In this document: positions 52,237-60,093 of the stretch, in pieces
Layout: every line of letters starts with the position of its first letter
How positions within the stretch are numbered: the stretch's first letter is position 1
Assembly: GCA_014649575.1 (NCBI GenBank)
Contig: BMTH01000009.1
Span: 1 to 64,000 of the forward strand
Source of the DNA: Streptomyces griseoincarnatus
GTDB taxonomy: Bacteria; Actinomycetota; Actinomycetes; Streptomycetales; Streptomycetaceae
Length of the DNA: 64,000 bases
Direction: 5' to 3'
Notes under the pieces: model-generated
The model's database searches: none
What the model saw: only the letters and a program-made list of their open reading frames with translations
What the model was told of the DNA's origin: nothing
Position numbers and translations under genes: made by a program

Positions 52237-53580
52237 ATGGCCCTCAAGATCACCGTGATCGGCACCGGTTATCTCGGCGCGACCCACGCCGCGGCCATGG
52301 CCGAGCTGGGCTTCGAGGTGCTGGGCCTCGACGTGGTGCCCGAGAAGATCGACAAGCTGCGCCGCGGTGAGGTCCCGATGTACGAGCCGGGGCTGGAGGA
52401 GCTGCTGCGCCGGCACGTGGCCGGGATCGAGGGCTCGACCGGCCGGCTGCGGTTCACGATGGACTGGGCCGAGCTGGGCGAGTTCGGCGACGTCCACTTC
52501 GTCTGTGTGAACACCCCGCAGCGGCACGGCGAGTACGCCTGCGACATGTCGTACGTCGACTCGGCGATCGCCTCGCTCGCCCCGCATCTGAAGGGTCCCG
52601 CGCTGGTCGTCGGCAAGTCGACGGTGCCCGTCGGGTCGGCGGACCGGCTGGCCGCCTACCTCGCGGAGCACGCGCCGGCCGGGGCGGACGCGGAGCTGGC
52701 CTGGAACCCGGAGTTCCTGCGCGAGGGCTTCGCGGTGCAGGACACCCTGCGGCCGGACCGGATCGTGGTGGGCGTGCGCAGCGAGCGGTCGGAGAAGCTG
52801 CTGCGCGAGGTGTACGCCACGCCGGTCGAGGAGGGCTCGCCGTTCGTGGTGACGGACTTCCCGACGGCGGAGCTGGTGAAGACGTCCGCGAACTCCTTCC
52901 TCGCCACGAAGATCTCGTTCATCAACGCGATGGCGGAACTGTGCGAGGCCACCGGCGGCGACGTCGCCAAGCTGGCCGAGGCGATCGGCTACGACGACCG
53001 CATCGGCCGGAAGTTCCTGCGCGCCGGGATCGGCTTCGGCGGCGGGTGTCTGCCGAAGGACATCCGGGCGTTCATGGCCCGCGCCGGTGAGCTGGGCGCG
53101 GACCAGGCGCTGACGTTCCTGCGCGAGATCGACTCGATCAACATGCGCCAGCGCGGCCGGATGGTGGAGCTGACCCGGCAGGAGCTGGGCGGCGGGCCGT
53201 TCCTCGGCAAGCGGGTGGCGGTGCTGGGCGCGACCTTCAAGCCCGATTCGGACGACGTCCGTGACTCGCCCGCGTTGAACGTGGCCGGGCAGATCCACCT
53301 CCAGGGCGGCCAGGTCACGGTCTACGACCCGAAGGGCATGGACAACGCCCGCAGCCTGTTCCCGACGCTCGGGTACGCCGACTCGGCGCTGGAGGCGGTG
53401 CGCGGCGCCCATGTCGTGCTGCACCTGACGGAGTGGCGGGAGTTCCGCGAGCTGGACCCGGCGGAGCTGGGCGAGGTGGCGGCCGAGCGGGTCGTGCTGG
53501 ACGGGCGGAACGCGCTCGACGCGGAGGCGTGGCGGCGGGCCGGCTGGCGCTTCCGGGCGATGGGACGCCCCGGGGCCTGA
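52237..53580 (+). CDS. UDP-glucose 6-dehydrogenase
   Basis: 447 aa from ATG at 52237 (GGAGC eight bases upstream). The NAD-binding N terminus is 'KITVIGTGYLGATHAAAMAE'. Further motifs are 'HFVCVNTPQ', 'GKSTVPVGSADRL', 'WNPEFLREGFAVQDTLRPDR', the substrate helix 'ELVKTSANSFLATKISFINA', and catalytic C271 in 'GFGGGCLPKD'. It oxidises UDP-glucose to UDP-glucuronate in two NAD steps, a precursor for acidic envelope polysaccharide. A GDP-mannose dehydrogenase role is less likely but not excluded, given the nearby mannose genes. It is monocistronic, ending in a 17-bp hairpin. Confidence 0.88.
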   Translation: MALKITVIGTGYLGATHAAAMAELGFEVLGLDVVPEKIDKLRRGEVPMYEPGLEELLRRHVAGIEGSTGRLRFTMDWAELGEFGDVHFVCVNTPQRHGEYACDMSYVDSAIASLAPHLKGPALVVGKSTVPVGSADRLAAYLAEHAPAGADAELAWNPEFLREGFAVQDTLRPDRIVVGVRSERSEKLLREVYATPVEEGSPFVVTDFPTAELVKTSANSFLATKISFINAMAELCEATGGDVAKLAEAIGYDDRIGRKFLRAGIGFGGGCLPKDIRAFMARAGELGADQALTFLREIDSINMRQRGRMVELTRQELGGGPFLGKRVAVLGATFKPDSDDVRDSPALNVAGQIHLQGGQVTVYDPKGMDNARSLFPTLGYADSALEAVRGAHVVLHLTEWREFRELDPAELGEVAAERVVLDGRNALDAEAWRRAGWRFRAMGRPGA

Positions 53581-53603
53581 GACGCGCCTCCCGCGCTCGG
53601 GGT

Positions 53604-53644
53604 GACGCCGGTTCGGCCGAGGCTCAGTCGGCCGAACCGGCGTC
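53604..53644 (+). terminator. Very strong hairpin terminator after UDP-glucose dehydrogenase
   Basis: A perfect 17-bp inverted repeat: GACGCCGGTTCGGCCGA (53604-53620) and its exact complement (53628-53644) with a 7-base loop. It is the longest perfect stem I found in the window and also faces the convergent CGNR gene. Confidence 0.85.
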
Positions 53645-53683
53645 GTGTTGCATTCTGCCGCACCGGGCGCGGGCGTGCCGGGA

Positions 53684-54190
53684 CTACCCCTGCTTCGCCC
53701 GGTACCGGCGCATCTTCGCGCGGGCCCCGCACACCTGCATCGAGCACCAGCGGCCGCGTCCGGCGGGGCTGCGGTCGTAGTAGGCCCAGTGGCAGGCCGG
53801 GGACTCGCACGCCTTGAGGCGCTGCCAGGTGCCGGCCGTGACCGCCTCGGCGACGGCGGCGGCGACCCGGGAGAGCAGCGGCCCCTCGTCGACCGGCGCG
53901 AGGGCGGCGGAGCCGTCGGCGGGGTCGACCGTGACCACCAGGGGGGCGCGGGCGAGCAGCTCGCCGAGCGGGACGACCGGGCGGTGGGCGGGGTGCCCGG
54001 CGTGCGCGAGCAGGGTGGCGCGCAGTGACTCGCGCAGCTCGCGGGCGTCGTCGACGGTGTCCTCGGCGATCCCGAAGGGCGCGCGGCCCTCGGGGGTGTC
54101 CAGTGCGTCGGCGCCGGTGGCGAGGTCCACGGTGTTGACGAGGTCGTGGACCAGGGTCAGCCGCCCCGGCGGGGCCGCTCTCTCGCTCAT
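53684..54190 (-). CDS. CGNR zinc-finger domain protein, putative regulator
   Basis: 168 aa. Residues about 10-110 are the helical N-terminal domain ('LVHDLVNTVDLATGADALD'), and 125-168 the treble-clef-like zinc finger 'CESPACHWAYYDRSPAGRGR' / 'WCSMQVCGARAKMRRYRAK'. The eponymous CGNR motif reads CGAR. The fold is thought to bind DNA, so it is annotated as a regulator. It diverges from two VOC genes across a 109-bp region holding two perfect palindromes, a good candidate for autoregulation and control of the VOC genes. Confidence 0.85.
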   Translation of the reverse strand: MSERAAPPGRLTLVHDLVNTVDLATGADALDTPEGRAPFGIAEDTVDDARELRESLRATLLAHAGHPAHRPVVPLGELLARAPLVVTVDPADGSAALAPVDEGPLLSRVAAAVAEAVTAGTWQRLKACESPACHWAYYDRSPAGRGRWCSMQVCGARAKMRRYRAKQG

Positions 54191-54249
54191 GACGCGACGG
54201 TACCTTCCCGAAATCTCCTTGCGAGGTTACCGGTACTGCGGCACCATGC

Positions 54250-54262
54250 GGTAACGGTTACC
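54250..54262. promoter_or_regulatory. Palindromic operator candidate GGTAAC-G-GTTACC
   Basis: A perfect 13-bp palindrome around a central G, within the CGNR/VOC divergent promoter. GCGGTAAC at its left recurs as a direct repeat at 54278-54285, and GGTTACC also occurs at 54225-54231. Confidence 0.55.
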
Positions 54263-54267
54263 TGTAG

Positions 54268-54282
54268 ACCGCTTCAAGCGGT
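54268..54282. promoter_or_regulatory. Palindromic operator candidate ACCGCTT-C-AAGCGGT
   Basis: A perfect 15-bp palindrome, 18 bp upstream of the first VOC start codon, five bases from the previous palindrome. It shares the GCGGTAA half-site with it. Confidence 0.6.
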
Positions 54283-54299
54283 AACACGAGGAGGCAGTC

Positions 54300-54659
54300 A
54301 TGTCCGTAGCGAAGGTGGGCGCCGTCGTCCTGGACTGTCCTGACCCGCACGCGCTGGCCGGTTTCTACGCCGGAGTCGTGGGCGGCACGCCGGAGGGCGA
54401 GGGCGACTGGGTGGACCTCGCGGTCCCCGGCGGCCCGACGCTGGCCTTCCAGCGGGCCGAGGGCCACGTCCCCCCGCGGTGGCCCGCGGCCGACCGCTCC
54501 CAGCAGTTCCATCTCGACCTGACCGTCGAGGACCTGGACGCGGCCGAGAAGGATGTCCTGGCGCTGGGGGCGAAGCCGCTGGAGACGGAGGACCGCTCGC
54601 GGACCTTCCGGGTTTACGCGGACCCGGCCGGGCACCCGTTCTGCCTGTGCGCCTGCTGA
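54300..54659 (+). CDS. VOC-family (glyoxalase/bleomycin-resistance-like) protein 1
   Basis: 119 aa, ATG at 54300 with GAGGAGG upstream. Two VOC beta-alpha-beta modules are visible: 'VGAVVLDCPDPHALAGFYAG' and 'FHLDLTVEDLDAAEKDVLAL', ending 'FRVYADPAGHPFCLC'. VOC proteins bind metals or small molecules and act in detoxification, resistance or isomerisation; function here is not specified. Expected metal-ligand positions are only partly His/Glu, so it may not be catalytic. It is followed after 26 bp by a paralogue. Confidence 0.85.
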   Translation: MSVAKVGAVVLDCPDPHALAGFYAGVVGGTPEGEGDWVDLAVPGGPTLAFQRAEGHVPPRWPAADRSQQFHLDLTVEDLDAAEKDVLALGAKPLETEDRSRTFRVYADPAGHPFCLCAC

Positions 54660-54685
54660 GAGCCTGACGAGACATGGAGGAACCG

Positions 54686-55078
54686 ATGGCCCCCGTGGCA
54701 CGACTGCGCAGTGTCGTCCTGGACTGCCCCGACCCGAGTGAACTGGCGGTCTTCTACGCGGCCGTCGCCGGCGGCACGCCCGTGGCGGAGGACGAGGACT
54801 GGGTGGTCCTCCAGGTCCCTTCGGGCCCCCGCCTCGCCTTCCAGCGCGCCCCCGGCTTCACGCCGCCGGCCTGGCCGGCCGCCGATCACGACTCCCAGCA
54901 GTTCCACCTCGACTTCGACGCGGGCGGCACGTGGGAGGAGATCGACGCGGCGGAGGAGAAGGTGCTGGCCCTCGGGGCCCGCGTCCTGGACAGCGAGGAC
55001 TACGAGAAGAAGGACTTCCGCGTCTACGCCGACCCGGCGGGCCACCCCTTCTGCCTGTGCCGTATCGAGCAGCCGTAG
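54686..55078 (+). CDS. VOC-family protein 2 (tandem paralogue)
   Basis: 130 aa from ATG at 54686 (GGAGGA six bases upstream; ATG at 54674 would extend it by four codons and embed the binding site). It shares 'VVLDCPDPSELAVFYAAVAGG', 'LAFQRAPGFTPPAWPAADHD', 'QQFHLDFDAGG' and 'FRVYADPAGHPFCLC' in pieces with protein 1, so the pair is a tandem duplication with short insertions. It is probably co-transcribed with protein 1 under the palindromic operators. Substrate unknown. Confidence 0.85.
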   Translation: MAPVARLRSVVLDCPDPSELAVFYAAVAGGTPVAEDEDWVVLQVPSGPRLAFQRAPGFTPPAWPAADHDSQQFHLDFDAGGTWEEIDAAEEKVLALGARVLDSEDYEKKDFRVYADPAGHPFCLCRIEQP

Positions 55079-55164
55079 GACCACGGGGCGCGCCTGCCGG
55101 CAGCTGGGGCGGCCCGGGTGGGCGCAGCGGCACCCCGCCAACACCGGGTGCGGGCAGCCCGTGG

Positions 55165-55199
55165 CTGGTCGCGCAGTTCCCCGCGCCCCTGAAGGGGCG
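55165..55199. repeat. Dispersed Streptomyces intergenic repeat with hairpin
   Basis: CTGGTCGCGCAGTTCCCCG followed by CGCCCCT-GA-AGGGGCG (55184-55199). I recognise 'GCGCAGTTCCCCGCGCCCCT' as a motif scattered in many Streptomyces intergenic regions. The 7-bp stem may also end transcription of the VOC genes and the convergent dipeptidase-like gene. Confidence 0.6.
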
Positions 55200-55239
55200 A
55201 GCACGTCGCAGGTGAGCCGGGCCCCGGCCGGGTGTCGCC

Positions 55240-56367
55240 TCAGCCGTCGAGGGTGGCGATCGTCGCCGTCGACGGCTTGCGGCGTTGCTGGGCCGTGTGG
55301 GCCGTGAAGGCGGTCGCGCGGAGGACGCGTTGGACGTTGCCCCAGGTCAGGAGGGCGACGTCGGATTCCTCCCAGCCTCGGCGGAGGAGTTCCGCGATCA
55401 GGCGGGGGTAGCAGGACGGGTCGCAGAGTTCCTGCGGGTGCGCGCCGCCCGTGTCGTACGTGCCGGAGAGGCCCACGCACTCCGGGCCGGCCACGGTGCG
55501 GACGTGGTCGAGGTGGTCGGCGACGTCGCGGACGGTCGGGCCGGCCTGCTCGGCGGTGAGCGGCACCAGGCACAGCCCCTTCGCCTCGCCCACCGCGGCG
55601 AGCAGGTCGTCGGGCAGGTTGGCCGGGTGCGGACGCAGGTCGCGGGCGCCGGAGCGGGTGAACAGCACCGGCGCCTTGGAGACCACGAGCGCCCGGCGGA
55701 TCGTGGGGGCGGAGGCGTAGGAGAGGTCGGCGACCATGCCGAGCCGGTTCATCTCGCGTACGACCTCCTCGCCGAAGCGGGAGAGCCCGGCCGGGCCCGC
55801 CCAGGAGGTGCCGGTGAGGGTGAGCACCCGGACGCCGAGGGCGTGCAGGGAGCGCAGGACGCTCAGGGAGTCGCCGAGGGCGGGCGCGCCCGCGGGACCG
55901 AACAGGACGGCGACCCGGCCGCAGTTACGGGCGTCGACGACCTCCCCGGCGGTGCGGGCGGGCCGCAGCCCCGCGTCGTGGGCGGCGACGACCCCTTGCG
56001 CCAGGTCCAGCTGCTCCAGGGTCGTGGTGAGCGCCCGGCCGCCGTCGTGGCCGTCGGGCAGGTGCAGCGACCAGAACACGGCGCCGACCTGCCCCCGGCG
56101 CAGCCGCGGCAGGTCCGCGTCGACGGCGCTCTCCCCCAGGTCGAGGTCGTACCAGGGCAGTCCGCGCAGCGTCCACGGCAGGCCGCTGTAGCCGTCGCAG
56201 ACGGGGTGGGCGGCGAGGACGGCCCGCGCGCGGTCGAGGGGTGCGTCGTCCGGGTCGGAGACCGGCCGGTACTCCTCAGGGCCGACGACCACCGCCTCCT
56301 GCGGGTACGGCTCGTCGGCACGGCCCACCTCGGCGGCGGTATGCAGATCGTCCTGGAGATCGGCCAT
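55240..56367 (-). CDS. M19 membrane-dipeptidase paralogue lacking zinc ligands (pseudoenzyme)
   Basis: 375 aa, M19 (renal dipeptidase-like) TIM-barrel by alignment to its neighbour. The zinc and catalytic positions are all replaced: 'DGHNDLPW' becomes 'DGYSGLPW' (Y60, G62), 'GAEGGHSI' becomes 'GPAGAPAL', 'DLSHVA' becomes 'DLSYAS', and 'FSHSSAR' becomes 'FTRSGAR'. The fold is otherwise conserved ('VVREMNRLGMVADLS', 'YPRLIAELLRRGWEESDVA'), so it is maintained as a protein rather than decaying. It is last in the purK-purE-dipeptidase run. It may be a regulatory or binding partner of the intact paralogue. Confidence 0.85.
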   Translation of the reverse strand: MADLQDDLHTAAEVGRADEPYPQEAVVVGPEEYRPVSDPDDAPLDRARAVLAAHPVCDGYSGLPWTLRGLPWYDLDLGESAVDADLPRLRRGQVGAVFWSLHLPDGHDGGRALTTTLEQLDLAQGVVAAHDAGLRPARTAGEVVDARNCGRVAVLFGPAGAPALGDSLSVLRSLHALGVRVLTLTGTSWAGPAGLSRFGEEVVREMNRLGMVADLSYASAPTIRRALVVSKAPVLFTRSGARDLRPHPANLPDDLLAAVGEAKGLCLVPLTAEQAGPTVRDVADHLDHVRTVAGPECVGLSGTYDTGGAHPQELCDPSCYPRLIAELLRRGWEESDVALLTWGNVQRVLRATAFTAHTAQQRRKPSTATIATLDG

Positions 56368-56493
56368 AACGGGGCTCCGTACGTCGTGACCTCGGGCGGT
56401 ACGGTCACCGTCGCACGGAGCACCCGTGGGCTTCCTGGTGAACGCGGCGTTCGGGGTAAGACGGGACGTCCGCCCCCGGGCCGCGTCCTCCGG

Positions 56494-57672
56494 TCAGCCG
56501 TCCAGCGCCTCGATGGTGGCGTTCGACGGCGCGCGCGTGGCGCGCAGGTCACGGGCCACGTCCTCGGCGGCGCCCAGCACGCGGACCGCGTTCTGCCAGG
56601 TCAGCTTGGCCAGGTCGGCGCGTGACCAGCCGCGGTCCAGCAGCTCGGCGATCAGCCGGGGGTAGCCGGAGACGTCGTCCAGGCCGTCGGGGGTGAAGGC
56701 CGTGCCGTCGTAGTCGCCGCCGATGCCGAGGTGGTCGATCCCGGCGACCTCGCGCATGTGGTCGAGGTGGTCGGCGACCGTGGCCACCGTGGCGACGGGC
56801 CGCGGGCGGCTCTCCTCGAAGGCGCGGTGCAGCTTCATCGCCTCGGGGCTGGTGTCGAGGTGGTGGAAGCCGTGCGCGCGGAGGTTCTCGTCGGCGGCCG
56901 CCGTCCAGTCGACGGCGGCCTGGAGGACGAACTTCGGCACGAACGTCACCATCGCGACGCCGCCGTTGACGGGCAGCCGTTCCAGTACGTCGTCGGGGAT
57001 GTTGCGCGGGTGGTCGCAGACCGCGCGGGCCGAGGAGTGGGAGAAGATCACCGGCGCGGTGCTGGTGTCCAGCGCGTCCCGCATGGTCGTGGCGGCGACG
57101 TGGGAGAGGTCGACCAGCATGCCGAGCCGGTTCATCTCCCGCACCACCTCGCGGCCGAACGCCGACAGTCCGCCCACGCCCGGCTCGTCGGTCGCCGAAT
57201 CGGCCCACGCCACGTTGAAGTTGTGGGTGAGGGTCAGGTAGCGCACCCCGAGGTCGTACAACCCCCGCAGCGTGCCGAGGGAGTTGGCGATGGAGTGGCC
57301 GCCCTCCGCTCCCATGAGGGAGGCGATACGGCCCTCACGGCGCGCGGCCTCCATGTCGGCGGCGGTCAGCGCGGGCGCCAGGTCCCGCGGGTGCCGGTCC
57401 AGCAACTGCCGTACGCAGTCGATCTGTTCCAGCGTGGCCGGCACGGGGTCGGGGGCGTCGGCGCGCACGTACACCGACCAGAACTGCGCGCCGACGCCGC
57501 CCGCGCGCAGCCGGGGGATGTCGGTGTGCAGATGGGCGGACTGGTCGTCGGCGATGTCGCGGGCGTCGAGGTCGTAGGAGACCTGTTCGCGCAGGGCCCA
57601 GGGCAGATCGTTGTGCCCGTCGACGACGGGGAACTCGGCGAGCAGGGCGCGGGCGTCGTCCAGGGAGGTCAT
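56494..57672 (-). CDS. Membrane dipeptidase family M19 (intact active site)
   Basis: 392 aa from ATG at 57672; a GTG at 57690 overlapping the purE stop is an alternative. All M19 zinc ligands are present: H and D in 'VVDGHNDLPWAL', bridging E in 'MGAEGGHSI', H in 'VDLSHVAA', and H in 'VIFSHSSARAV'. It hydrolyses dipeptides, possibly including D-amino-acid or beta-lactam substrates. No signal peptide is seen, so it is probably cytosolic. The gene lies immediately downstream of purE and 126 bp upstream of the inactive paralogue. Confidence 0.9.
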   Translation of the reverse strand: MTSLDDARALLAEFPVVDGHNDLPWALREQVSYDLDARDIADDQSAHLHTDIPRLRAGGVGAQFWSVYVRADAPDPVPATLEQIDCVRQLLDRHPRDLAPALTAADMEAARREGRIASLMGAEGGHSIANSLGTLRGLYDLGVRYLTLTHNFNVAWADSATDEPGVGGLSAFGREVVREMNRLGMLVDLSHVAATTMRDALDTSTAPVIFSHSSARAVCDHPRNIPDDVLERLPVNGGVAMVTFVPKFVLQAAVDWTAAADENLRAHGFHHLDTSPEAMKLHRAFEESRPRPVATVATVADHLDHMREVAGIDHLGIGGDYDGTAFTPDGLDDVSGYPRLIAELLDRGWSRADLAKLTWQNAVRVLGAAEDVARDLRATRAPSNATIEALDG

Positions 57673-57686
57673 ACGGTCCGCCCCGC

Positions 57687-58211
57687 TCACTTGCCGAAGC
57701 CGAAACCGGTGCCGGCGCCCTCGGCCTTGGCCCGCAGCCGCTTGCCCTTCTCGGTCGCCTGGTCGTTCAGCTCCTGCTGGAACTCCTTCATGCGGCCGAG
57801 CAGTTCCTCGTCGTGGGCGGCGAGGATGCGGGCCGCGAGCAGGCCCGCGTTGCGCGCGCCGGCGACGGAGACGGTGGCGACCGGCACACCGGCCGGCATC
57901 TGCACGATGGACAGCAGCGAGTCCATGCCGTCGAGGTACTTCAGCGGCACGGGCACGCCGATGACGGGCAGCGGGGTCACCGAGGCGAGCATGCCGGGCA
58001 GATGGGCGGCGCCGCCCGCGCCCGCGATGATCGCCTTGAGCCCGCGGTCGGCGGCCTGCTCGCCGTACGTGATCATCTCGCGGGGCATGCGGTGCGCGGA
58101 GACGACGTCGACCTCGTAGGCGATCTCGAACTCGTCGAGGGCCTTGGCCGCGGCCTCCATGACGGGCCAGTCGGAGTCGGACCCCATGACGATTCCTACA
58201 ACCGGGCTCAT
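57687..58211 (-). CDS. purE: N5-carboxyaminoimidazole ribonucleotide mutase
   Basis: 174 aa from ATG at 58211, overlapping the purK stop by four bases. Class I PurE signatures: 'VGIVMGSDSDWPVMEAAAK', 'VVSAHRMPREMITY', and 'IIAGAGGAAHLPGMLA', with the catalytic Ser and His in 'SDSDW' and 'SAHR'. It moves the carboxyl group of N5-CAIR to C4 to make CAIR in de novo purine synthesis, right after PurK. A basic/Gly C-terminal tail follows the core. The coupling with purK is normal for actinobacteria. Confidence 0.95.
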   Translation of the reverse strand: MSPVVGIVMGSDSDWPVMEAAAKALDEFEIAYEVDVVSAHRMPREMITYGEQAADRGLKAIIAGAGGAAHLPGMLASVTPLPVIGVPVPLKYLDGMDSLLSIVQMPAGVPVATVSVAGARNAGLLAARILAAHDEELLGRMKEFQQELNDQATEKGKRLRAKAEGAGTGFGFGK

Positions 58212-59401
58212 TCGGTGATCGTGCCTCTCAGGTAGCCGGCTGCGTGACGGGCGCGCTCCAGCACGTCGTCCAGGTCGTCGCCGTAGGTGTTCACGTGACC
58301 GACCTTGCGGCCGGGCTTCACGTCCTTGCCGTACATGTGGATCTTCAGCTGGGGGTCGCGCGCCATGCAGTGCAGGTACGCCGAGTACATGTCCGGGTAG
58401 TCGCCGCCGAGGACGTTGACCATGACCGTCCACCGCGCGCGCGGGCGCGGGTCGCCGAGGGGGAGGTCGAGGACGGCGCGGACGTGGTTGGCGAACTGCG
58501 AGGTGATCGCGCCGTCCATGGACCAGTGGCCGGAGTTGTGCGGGCGCATCGCGAGCTCGTTGACGAGGATGCGGCCGTCGCGGGTCTGGAACAGCTCCAC
58601 CGCGAGGTGACCGACCACGCCGAGCTCCTTGGCGATGGTCAGCGCCATCTCCTCGGCCTTCAGCGCCAGCTCCTCGTCGAGGTCGGGCGCGGGCGCGATC
58701 ACGGTGTCGCACACGCCGTTCACCTGCCGCGACTCCACGACCGGGTAGGCGACGGCCTGGCCGTGCGGGGAGCGGACCACGTTGGCGGCCAGCTCCCGCA
58801 CGAAGTCGACCTTCTCCTCGGCGAGCACGGGCACCCCGGCCTTGAACGGCTCGGCGGCCTCCTCGGCGGAGTTCACGACCCACACGCCCTTGCCGTCGTA
58901 CCCGCCGCGCACCGTCTTGAGGACGACGGGGAAACCGCCCGCCCGTCGCCCACCACCGTCCTCGCCGGAGGGCCCTTCGGGCCCGCCCCTCTCGAGCTCC
59001 GCGGCGAACGCGGCCACGTCGGCCGGATCCGACACGATGCGGTGGCGCGGGCACGGGATGCCGATCGCGTCAAGCCTCGCGCGCATCACGCCCTTGTCCT
59101 GGGCGTGCACCAGCGCCTCGGGCCCGGGGCGGACGGGCACGCCGTCCGCTTCCAGGGCCCGCAGGTGCTCGGTGGGCACGTGCTCGTGGTCGAAGGTGAT
59201 CACGTCGCAGCCGCGCGCGAAGTCGCGCAGCGTGTCCAGGTCGCGGTAGTCGCCGACGACGACATCGCTCACCACCTGGGCCGCCGAATCCTGCGGGGTG
59301 TCACTGAGGAGCTTGAACCTGATGCCGAGCGGGATGCCCGCCTCGTGTGTCATACGAGCGAGCTGACCGCCGCCGACCATGCCGACTACCGGGAACGTCA
59401 C
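58208..59401 (-). CDS. purK: N5-carboxyaminoimidazole ribonucleotide synthase
   Basis: 397 aa from GTG at 59401 (GGGGG upstream; a longer frame to 59470 lacks support). ATP-grasp enzyme with N-terminal 'VVGMVGGGQLARMTHEAGIP', ATP-site 'FPVVLKTVRGGYDGKGVWVV', and 'ELFQTRDGRILVNELAMRPH'. It makes N5-CAIR from AIR, bicarbonate and ATP. A Gly/Glu-rich insertion near residues 125-145 ('ERGGPEGPSGEDGGGRR') is a low-complexity loop not normally found in the core. It diverges from the gtrA gene. Confidence 0.94.
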   Translation of the reverse strand: MTFPVVGMVGGGQLARMTHEAGIPLGIRFKLLSDTPQDSAAQVVSDVVVGDYRDLDTLRDFARGCDVITFDHEHVPTEHLRALEADGVPVRPGPEALVHAQDKGVMRARLDAIGIPCPRHRIVSDPADVAAFAAELERGGPEGPSGEDGGGRRAGGFPVVLKTVRGGYDGKGVWVVNSAEEAAEPFKAGVPVLAEEKVDFVRELAANVVRSPHGQAVAYPVVESRQVNGVCDTVIAPAPDLDEELALKAEEMALTIAKELGVVGHLAVELFQTRDGRILVNELAMRPHNSGHWSMDGAITSQFANHVRAVLDLPLGDPRPRARWTVMVNVLGGDYPDMYSAYLHCMARDPQLKIHMYGKDVKPGRKVGHVNTYGDDLDDVLERARHAAGYLRGTITE

Positions 59402-59565
59402 GCCCCCAGGGTATCCGCCCACGCCAGGGTGGCCGATTCCCGCCCGTCCCCTGGGACGGAAGGGACACATGCGGCCCGTGCGACACGGCGTCCGCAGGAA
59501 GATCGCGCGTGCGGGTGGTTAGCATGGCGGAGTTGACGCACTCGACCGACGGGAGCCTGTGGGCG

Positions 59566-60060
59566 ATGGAACAAGGTTCCTCGGGGCTTCGACGGCTCTT
59601 CCGCGAAGTGGCCAAGTTCGGCGCGGTGGGGGGAGCCGGGGTTCTGGTGAACCTCGGTGTGTTCAACCTGGTCCGTCAGGCGACCGACCTCCAGGTGGTG
59701 CGCGCGAGCGTCATCGCCACCGTGGTCGCGATCGTCTTCAACTACGTGGGCTTCCGGTACTTCACCTACCGGGACCGCGACAAGTCCCGCCGCACCCGCG
59801 AGATGTCGCTGTTCCTGCTGTTCAGCGTCATCGGCCTGGTGATCGAGAACGGCGTGCTCTACACGGCGACGTACGGCTTCGGCTGGGACAGCTCCCTGCA
59901 GAGCAACATCTTCAAGTTCCTCGGCATCGGCATCGCGACGCTGTTCCGCTTCTGGTCCTACCGCACATGGGTGTTCCGCGCCCTGCCGGTGCGGGAGGGC
60001 CCCGTGGCGGCAGGCGGCGCCACCATGGCCGGGGAGCGGCCCCGGCAGCGCGTGCCGTAG
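59566..60060 (+). CDS. GtrA family membrane protein
   Basis: 164 aa from ATG at 59566 (GGGAG ten bases upstream); ATG at 59524 is an alternative giving 14 more residues. Four transmembrane helices make up the GtrA fold ('FGAVGGAGVLVNLGVFNLV', 'VVAIVFNYVGFRYFTYRDRD', 'MSLFLLFSVIGLVIENGVLY', 'FKFLGIGIATLFRFWSYRTW'). GtrA proteins are thought to flip or position polyprenyl-phosphate sugars for envelope glycosylation. It matches Rv3277 next to purK in M. tuberculosis as I recall. Substrate unknown. Confidence 0.87.
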   Translation: MEQGSSGLRRLFREVAKFGAVGGAGVLVNLGVFNLVRQATDLQVVRASVIATVVAIVFNYVGFRYFTYRDRDKSRRTREMSLFLLFSVIGLVIENGVLYTATYGFGWDSSLQSNIFKFLGIGIATLFRFWSYRTWVFRALPVREGPVAAGGATMAGERPRQRVP

Positions 60061-60093
60061 CGGCCGTACCGCGCCGGGTGACCGCCACGCGTC

